DNA from: an uncultured Ruminococcus sp.
Lineage (GTDB): Bacteria > Bacillota > Clostridia > Oscillospirales > Ruminococcaceae
DNA length: 9,200 nt
Assembly: GCA_900556055.1 (NCBI GenBank)
Contig: USNJ01000076.1
Location: 1 to 9,200, forward strand
Direction: 5' to 3'
This document shows, one piece after another, positions 6,074 through 9,200 of this stretch. Within the stretch, counting starts at the first letter, position 1, and each line of letters begins with the position of its first letter. The position numbers and the translations under genes were made by a program. The notes beneath the pieces are model-generated. The model worked only from the letters and a program-made list of their open reading frames with translations, was not told the origin of the DNA and searched no databases.

Positions 6074-6649
6074 CTAAAAGTGAAAATGCGGTGCCGATCT
6101 GTACTGAGCGGGCAGCTCATCTTCGGATAATCCGCTGAGAGCGAAAAAAGGCGCAAGGTCGATGATCTTCACATCTATTCCCTTTTTCTGCGCCATGCGT
6201 ATAGTCTGACCTGTTCCGCTGCGGCTGTCTTTGCATACTGCGATAAGTGCTGACGAGTGATCCACCATAAACTGGTTCCGCTTTTTCATGCAGTCCTTTT
6301 CGTATGTTTCGCTGATGTGATATACTATATCGGCATTTGACATTATAAAGCCCGCAGCCCACTTTTCCCTGCCTGTAAAGCTGTCGGTAAATCCCCTGTA
6401 AGGCATTGCCGCAACAAGCTTTATCGGTCTTCCGCTGCATTTCATTTCAGCAGCGATCTCGCCTGCCCAGAGGTCCACGCCTCTTGACATTCCCGTTATA
6501 AAAATGTTTGCACCGTCTGCGATGCGCTTTTCTATCTCGGAATAGATGATGCTTATTACCGCCCTCACTGCGGGAGATGACATATCTCCGCCGTCGGGAA
6601 GTTTCTCGGGGCGATGTCCCGAAAAGCACACGGCATATGATTCTTCCAT
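6074..6649 (-). CDS. SLOG-family protein (DUF1273, YpsA-like)
   Basis: A 191-residue Rossmann-like protein of the SLOG superfamily, which also contains DprA and LOG proteins and is thought to bind nucleotide-derived ligands. Seen features are the DUF1273 N-terminal signature CFSGHRPEKLP (8-18), a glycine-rich turn FITGMSRGVDLWAGEIA (50-66), VAAMPYRGF (79-87), MKKRNQFMVDHSSALIAVC (121-139) and a second ligand loop SGTGQTIRMAQKKG (144-157). The fold, rather than a precise function, is what these motifs support; B. subtilis YpsA has been linked to cell division and stress. It has no membrane segment and should be cytoplasmic. It stands alone with its own consensus promoter; the G-rich ribosome binding site GGGGGTG is about 7 nt before ATG 6649-6647. 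A + strand promoter faces its 3' end, so antisense control is possible. Confidence 0.8.
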   Translation of the reverse strand: MEESYAVCFSGHRPEKLPDGGDMSSPAVRAVISIIYSEIEKRIADGANIFITGMSRGVDLWAGEIAAEMKCSGRPIKLVAAMPYRGFTDSFTGREKWAAGFIMSNADIVYHISETYEKDCMKKRNQFMVDHSSALIAVCKDSRSGTGQTIRMAQKKGIDVKIIDLAPFFALSGLSEDELPAQYRSAPHFHF

Positions 6650-6683
6650 GCAGGCACCCCCTTAAAATCAGCACACTTTATGA

Positions 6684-6712
6684 ATTATAGCATAAATTTT
6701 CCTATATTTCAA
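6684..6712 (-). promoter_or_regulatory. Sigma-A promoter of the SLOG gene, abutting a MITE insertion
   Basis: Minus-strand TTGAAA (6712-6707) and TATAAT (6689-6684) are 17 bp apart, with an extended TGC before the -10 box. The outer two bases of the -35 box belong to the AATAG direct repeat (6711-6715) that flanks the inserted element, so everything upstream of this promoter is now element sequence. The leader would be about 30 nt. Confidence 0.8.
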
Positions 6713-6715
6713 TAG
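6711..6715. repeat. Left copy of the AATAG target site duplication
   Basis: AATAG lies immediately before the left end of the palindromic element and matches the copy at 6879-6883; the preceding C is also shared. It overlaps the -35 box of the SLOG promoter. Confidence 0.6.
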
Positions 6716-6878
6716 GGGTTCTCTAAAAACCGGAACACGAGCAAATTTTCGTTGGGACTTTGTGCAGCTTCAAGGCAGCGAAACGCAGTAAATACTTGAT
6801 GTATTTCAAGTTTCGCTAACGCAGAAGATGCGCAAAGTCGTAGAAAATTTGCCGTGAGGGAGGCTTTTAGAGGTTCCC
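6716..6878. mobile_element. MITE-like palindromic element, about 163 bp, flanked by AATAG direct repeats
   Basis: The whole segment is one long imperfect palindrome with no coding capacity. Matching arms from outside in are CTCTAAAA/TTTTAGAG, CACG/CGTG, GCAAATTTTC/GAAAATTTGC, GACTTTG/CAAAGTC, CTTC/GAAG, GCGAAAC/GTTTCGC and, at the tip, AAATAC/GTATTT around a 5-nt loop. The ends are GGGTT... and ...TTCCC. AATAG occurs just outside both ends (6711-6715 and 6879-6883), CAATAG if one more base is counted, as expected of a target site duplication. A non-autonomous element (MITE) moved by a transposase encoded elsewhere fits best; a structured RNA or large repeat of the REP type is the alternative. 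It ends 43 bp before the alr ATG, so any transcript entering alr from upstream would carry this hairpin. Confidence 0.75.
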
Positions 6879-6883
6879 AATAG
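6879..6883. repeat. Right copy of the AATAG target site duplication
   Basis: AATAG lies immediately after the right end of the palindromic element. Joining the outer flanks at this repeat rebuilds a plausible short AT-rich divergent promoter region of about 104 bp between the SLOG and alr genes. Confidence 0.6.
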
Positions 6884-6921
6884 ATAAAGAAATTTTATAT
6901 TTTCCCGAAAGGATAAGAACT

Positions 6922-8121
6922 ATGGATAAGAACGATTTTCTGAAATTTCACCGTGCATGGGTAGAGATAGACCTCGATACCCTGCGCTCAAATCTCAGCC
7001 TGCTGACCAAGGAGATACCCGAGGACAGCGGATCAAAGCCGATGTGCGTCGTAAAGGCAAACGGCTACGGACATGACGACATCACAGTAATGAACTGTCT
7101 TGAAGAATGCGGAGTTGACTGGTTCGCAGTATCAAGCATCGACGAAGCTATCCGTCTCAGAAACGGCGGCTGCTCGGGCGAGATACTCATTCTCGGATAC
7201 ACTCCCGCAGACGCTGTTGACGAGCTTGTAAAGTACGATATAATCGCAGCTGCCATCTCCAAGGAGCACGCTTACCGCATGAACCGTGAAGCAAAGCGCA
7301 GAAAGCTCAGAATAAGAGTTCATGCCGCTATCGACACGGGAATGGGAAGAATAGGCGTTATTGCAGATGATATTGACCGCTGCATCGAAGAAACTGCCGA
7401 CATCTTCTCAATGTCAAATCTCAAAGCAGAGGGACTTTTCACTCACTATTCATCTGCCGATAACGACGACAAGGACAGCATCGAATACACCAGAATGCAG
7501 ACTGAAAAATTTCTTGCTGTCAAAAAGGGACTTGAAGAAAAGGGCTTTGCTCCCAAGGTATGCCATTTTCTCAACAGCGCAGGCGGACTTTATCACTTTG
7601 ATCCCGAAAGCAGCCTGATAAGATACGGCATCTCCCTTTACGGTCTGAAGCCGAATGCCGAGATAAAAAGCCCTGTCCCAGTAAAGCCTGTCCTCAGCTT
7701 CAAAACTGTCATTTCCTACATAAAGGACGCTCAGCCGGGCGACTGCATCAGCTACGGCAGGACCTTCACAGTTTCAAAGCCGATGAAGATAGCAACTATC
7801 CCCGCAGGCTATGCAGACGGCTATTCCAGACTGCTTTCCAATAAGGCGGAGGTTCTTATCGGCGGAAAAAGATGCAGGATACTCGGAAATGTCTGCATGG
7901 ATCAGATGATGGTGGATATATCCGACGTTCCCGATGCAAAATGCGGAGATGAAGCTATACTTATCGGATCACAGGGCAGCGAATCCATTACAGCTGACGA
8001 TCTCGCACAGCTTTACGGCACTATCGGATATGAGATAATCTGCGGCATAGGCATGCGCGTACCCAGAGTAATAATCGAAAACGGCGAGATCAGAAACGTA
8101 TTGACCTATATTAATCTTTGA
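6922..8121 (+). CDS. alr: Alanine racemase
   Basis: A 399-residue PLP enzyme that interconverts L- and D-alanine in the cytoplasm, supplying D-Ala for peptidoglycan. The N-terminal TIM barrel carries the PLP lysine in VVKANGYGHD (Lys45) and the Arg that contacts the cofactor region in AIDTGMGRIGV (Arg143); FLNSAG (217-222) and IRYGISLYG (233-241) bind phosphate and line the site. The C-terminal beta domain has the second catalytic residue in SYGRTF (Tyr278), GYADGYSR (296-303) and GNVCMDQMMVDI (322-333). The common GRVCMDQ motif has Asn instead of Arg here, a modest variation. Length is in the normal range. AAAGGA at 6908-6913 is 8 nt before the ATG. No convincing promoter was found between the palindromic element and the gene; TATATT at 6896-6901 is too close to the ribosome binding site. 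The DUF4317 gene follows after 11 bp and is probably cotranscribed. Confidence 0.95.
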   Translation: MDKNDFLKFHRAWVEIDLDTLRSNLSLLTKEIPEDSGSKPMCVVKANGYGHDDITVMNCLEECGVDWFAVSSIDEAIRLRNGGCSGEILILGYTPADAVDELVKYDIIAAAISKEHAYRMNREAKRRKLRIRVHAAIDTGMGRIGVIADDIDRCIEETADIFSMSNLKAEGLFTHYSSADNDDKDSIEYTRMQTEKFLAVKKGLEEKGFAPKVCHFLNSAGGLYHFDPESSLIRYGISLYGLKPNAEIKSPVPVKPVLSFKTVISYIKDAQPGDCISYGRTFTVSKPMKIATIPAGYADGYSRLLSNKAEVLIGGKRCRILGNVCMDQMMVDISDVPDAKCGDEAILIGSQGSESITADDLAQLYGTIGYEIICGIGMRVPRVIIENGEIRNVLTYINL

Positions 8122-8132
8122 GGAAATAAGCA

Positions 8133-9200
8133 ATGAATAAAAAAGAATTATCGGAACTCAAAAAGAATTTCAGCGAACAGAGCAGCCTTTTTACGCTCAA
8201 CAGAGTTTATTCCGCATATGTTGACCATGAGCGGAATATTCTCTGCAAATCAAACAGGATATACCCCGTTATCCCCGAGGAGGAAGCGTCCGTTATCATG
8301 GAAAGCCTGAAAAAGGTGCTGAGCGGAAGTCTCGGCAAGGCACTGACGGAATATGTTTTCCCGAACTCGGCATATGACGATGAAACAGGTGCGCAGAAGC
8401 TCCTCTATTCCGTGCTTTCCGGCAAGCTCGATGACGAAGATGAAAGCGCAGACAAGCTTATCGGAAAAATTGCGGAAAAGATAGTTTACGAGCAGGCTTT
8501 CACCGTGCTTATCGGTCACTGCTCATATTCCGTGTTCACGAAAAACAAAAATGACGAGATCGAAGCGGATATAAATGAAAACATCTACAACTTCATTATC
8601 GCCGCAGTTTGTCCCGTTAATACAGGCACGGACGGACTTGTTTTTGACGATGAAACAAACACCATTATCAAGAAGTCAAACACGGAAAAGATCATCAGCC
8701 GTGTTCCGTCGGACGGATTTCTATTCCCTGTTTTCAGCGACAGAACTTCCGATGTCAACCATGTGATGTACTACACCCAGTCGCCGAAAAAGCCGAACAT
8801 CTCCTTTATAAATGAGATACTCGGCTGCGAATTCGTTATGTCCTGCGAGGGCGAAAAGGAGAAGTTCAGACAGGTAGTCCAGAGCGTTGCGGGCGATGAG
8901 CTTGATTATACGGTCATCACAAGGGTAAACGAAAAGCTGATGGAAACTGTTGAGCTTGGCAAAAATGAAACAGAGCTTCCCGTCATTGACGACAGAAAGC
9001 TTAAAAACATTCTCTCGGATGCAGGTGTCAGCGAGGAAAAGCTTGAGGGACTTTCCGCAGTTTACAAGGAAACAGTCGGAGAAGCCCCCCTCACAGTATC
9101 AAATCTTGTCGAGAACAAGACCGTGCTTTCCATGCAGGGCATAACGGTAAATGTCGGCAGAGATTCCGTAAATCTCGTGAGAACGGCGCTTATCGGCGGC
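8133..9200 (+). CDS. DUF4317 family protein (3' end beyond the window)
   Basis: The frame stays open from ATG 8133 to the window edge, giving 356 residues without a stop. The start MNKKELSELKKNFS followed by a YSAYVDHERNILC segment and EQAFTVLIGHCSYSVF in the middle is typical of DUF4317 proteins, which are common in Clostridia and have no known function. There is no signal peptide or membrane helix and the protein is rich in acidic and lysine residues, so it should be soluble and cytoplasmic. AGGA at 8121-8124 gives 8 nt spacing to the ATG and overlaps the last base of the alr stop codon. The 11-bp gap makes an alr operon likely. The family is assigned from remembered sequence flavour, not from a search; no catalytic motif is evident. 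Confidence 0.7.
   Translation, partial: MNKKELSELKKNFSEQSSLFTLNRVYSAYVDHERNILCKSNRIYPVIPEEEASVIMESLKKVLSGSLGKALTEYVFPNSAYDDETGAQKLLYSVLSGKLDDEDESADKLIGKIAEKIVYEQAFTVLIGHCSYSVFTKNKNDEIEADINENIYNFIIAAVCPVNTGTDGLVFDDETNTIIKKSNTEKIISRVPSDGFLFPVFSDRTSDVNHVMYYTQSPKKPNISFINEILGCEFVMSCEGEKEKFRQVVQSVAGDELDYTVITRVNEKLMETVELGKNETELPVIDDRKLKNILSDAGVSEEKLEGLSAVYKETVGEAPLTVSNLVENKTVLSMQGITVNVGRDSVNLVRTALIGG

Noticed and set aside
6117..6440. A 107-codon open frame on the minus strand overlapping the SLOG gene in another frame
   Set aside because: The SLOG frame carries clear family motifs; the alternative frame has none and is a shadow.
6716..6921. Known riboswitch or T-box upstream of alr
   Set aside because: The structure is a simple long palindrome flanked by direct repeats, without T-box or other riboswitch core motifs that could be recognised; an inserted element explains it better.
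1..9200. CRISPR arrays, tRNA or rRNA genes, transposase genes and phage genes
   Set aside because: No regularly spaced repeats, tRNA-like cloverleaf, rRNA-like sequence or transposase/phage protein motifs were seen on either strand.

Overview
The window looks like chromosomal DNA from a fibre-degrading gut or rumen member of the Clostridia, most like Ruminococcus. The reasons are a GH9 glycosidase with an N-terminal CelD-type Ig domain, a CE2-type esterase, a DUF4317 protein, consensus sigma-A promoters and AGGA-type ribosome binding sites. This placement is an inference from gene content and protein flavour; no rRNA or tRNA gene is present.

Layout. Positions 1-125 hold the C-terminus of a membrane protein on the + strand, which overlaps the 3' end of the next gene tail to tail. 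Positions 100-1149 (-) encode a CE2-like SGNH esterase. It diverges from a GH9-family protein (1330-2976, +) across a 180-bp promoter region. Neither has a signal peptide, so both probably act in the cytoplasm on imported, possibly acetylated, oligosaccharides. A perfect 13-bp inverted repeat (2979-3012) ends the GH9 gene and also holds the stop codon of recQ, which converges on it. recQ (3004-4869, -) is the second gene of a two-gene unit behind a membrane-anchored LCP-like protein (4862-5839, -); the two share an ATGAATAA overlap. Next is a 234-bp intergenic region with promoter signals for both strands, then a SLOG/DUF1273 protein (6074-6649, -) with its own consensus promoter. A 163-bp MITE-like palindromic element flanked by AATAG direct repeats lies between that promoter and alr. 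Alanine racemase (6922-8121, +) is followed after 11 bp by a DUF4317 gene that runs off the right edge.

Most notable points: (1) the GH9 protein has lost the usual catalytic base (Asp to Ser) and has Asp in place of the catalytic acid Glu, with a third active-site change, although the rest of the domain is well kept; (2) a non-autonomous palindromic element has inserted at the -35 box of the SLOG gene and now forms the leader of alr; (3) a near-consensus + strand promoter at 6031-6059, with a perfect dyad filling its spacer, points into the 3' end of the SLOG gene and would make antisense RNA; (4) the LCP-like protein lacks the family's catalytic residues and is coupled to recQ. No complete new multi-gene system such as a defence island, CRISPR array or biosynthetic cluster is visible.
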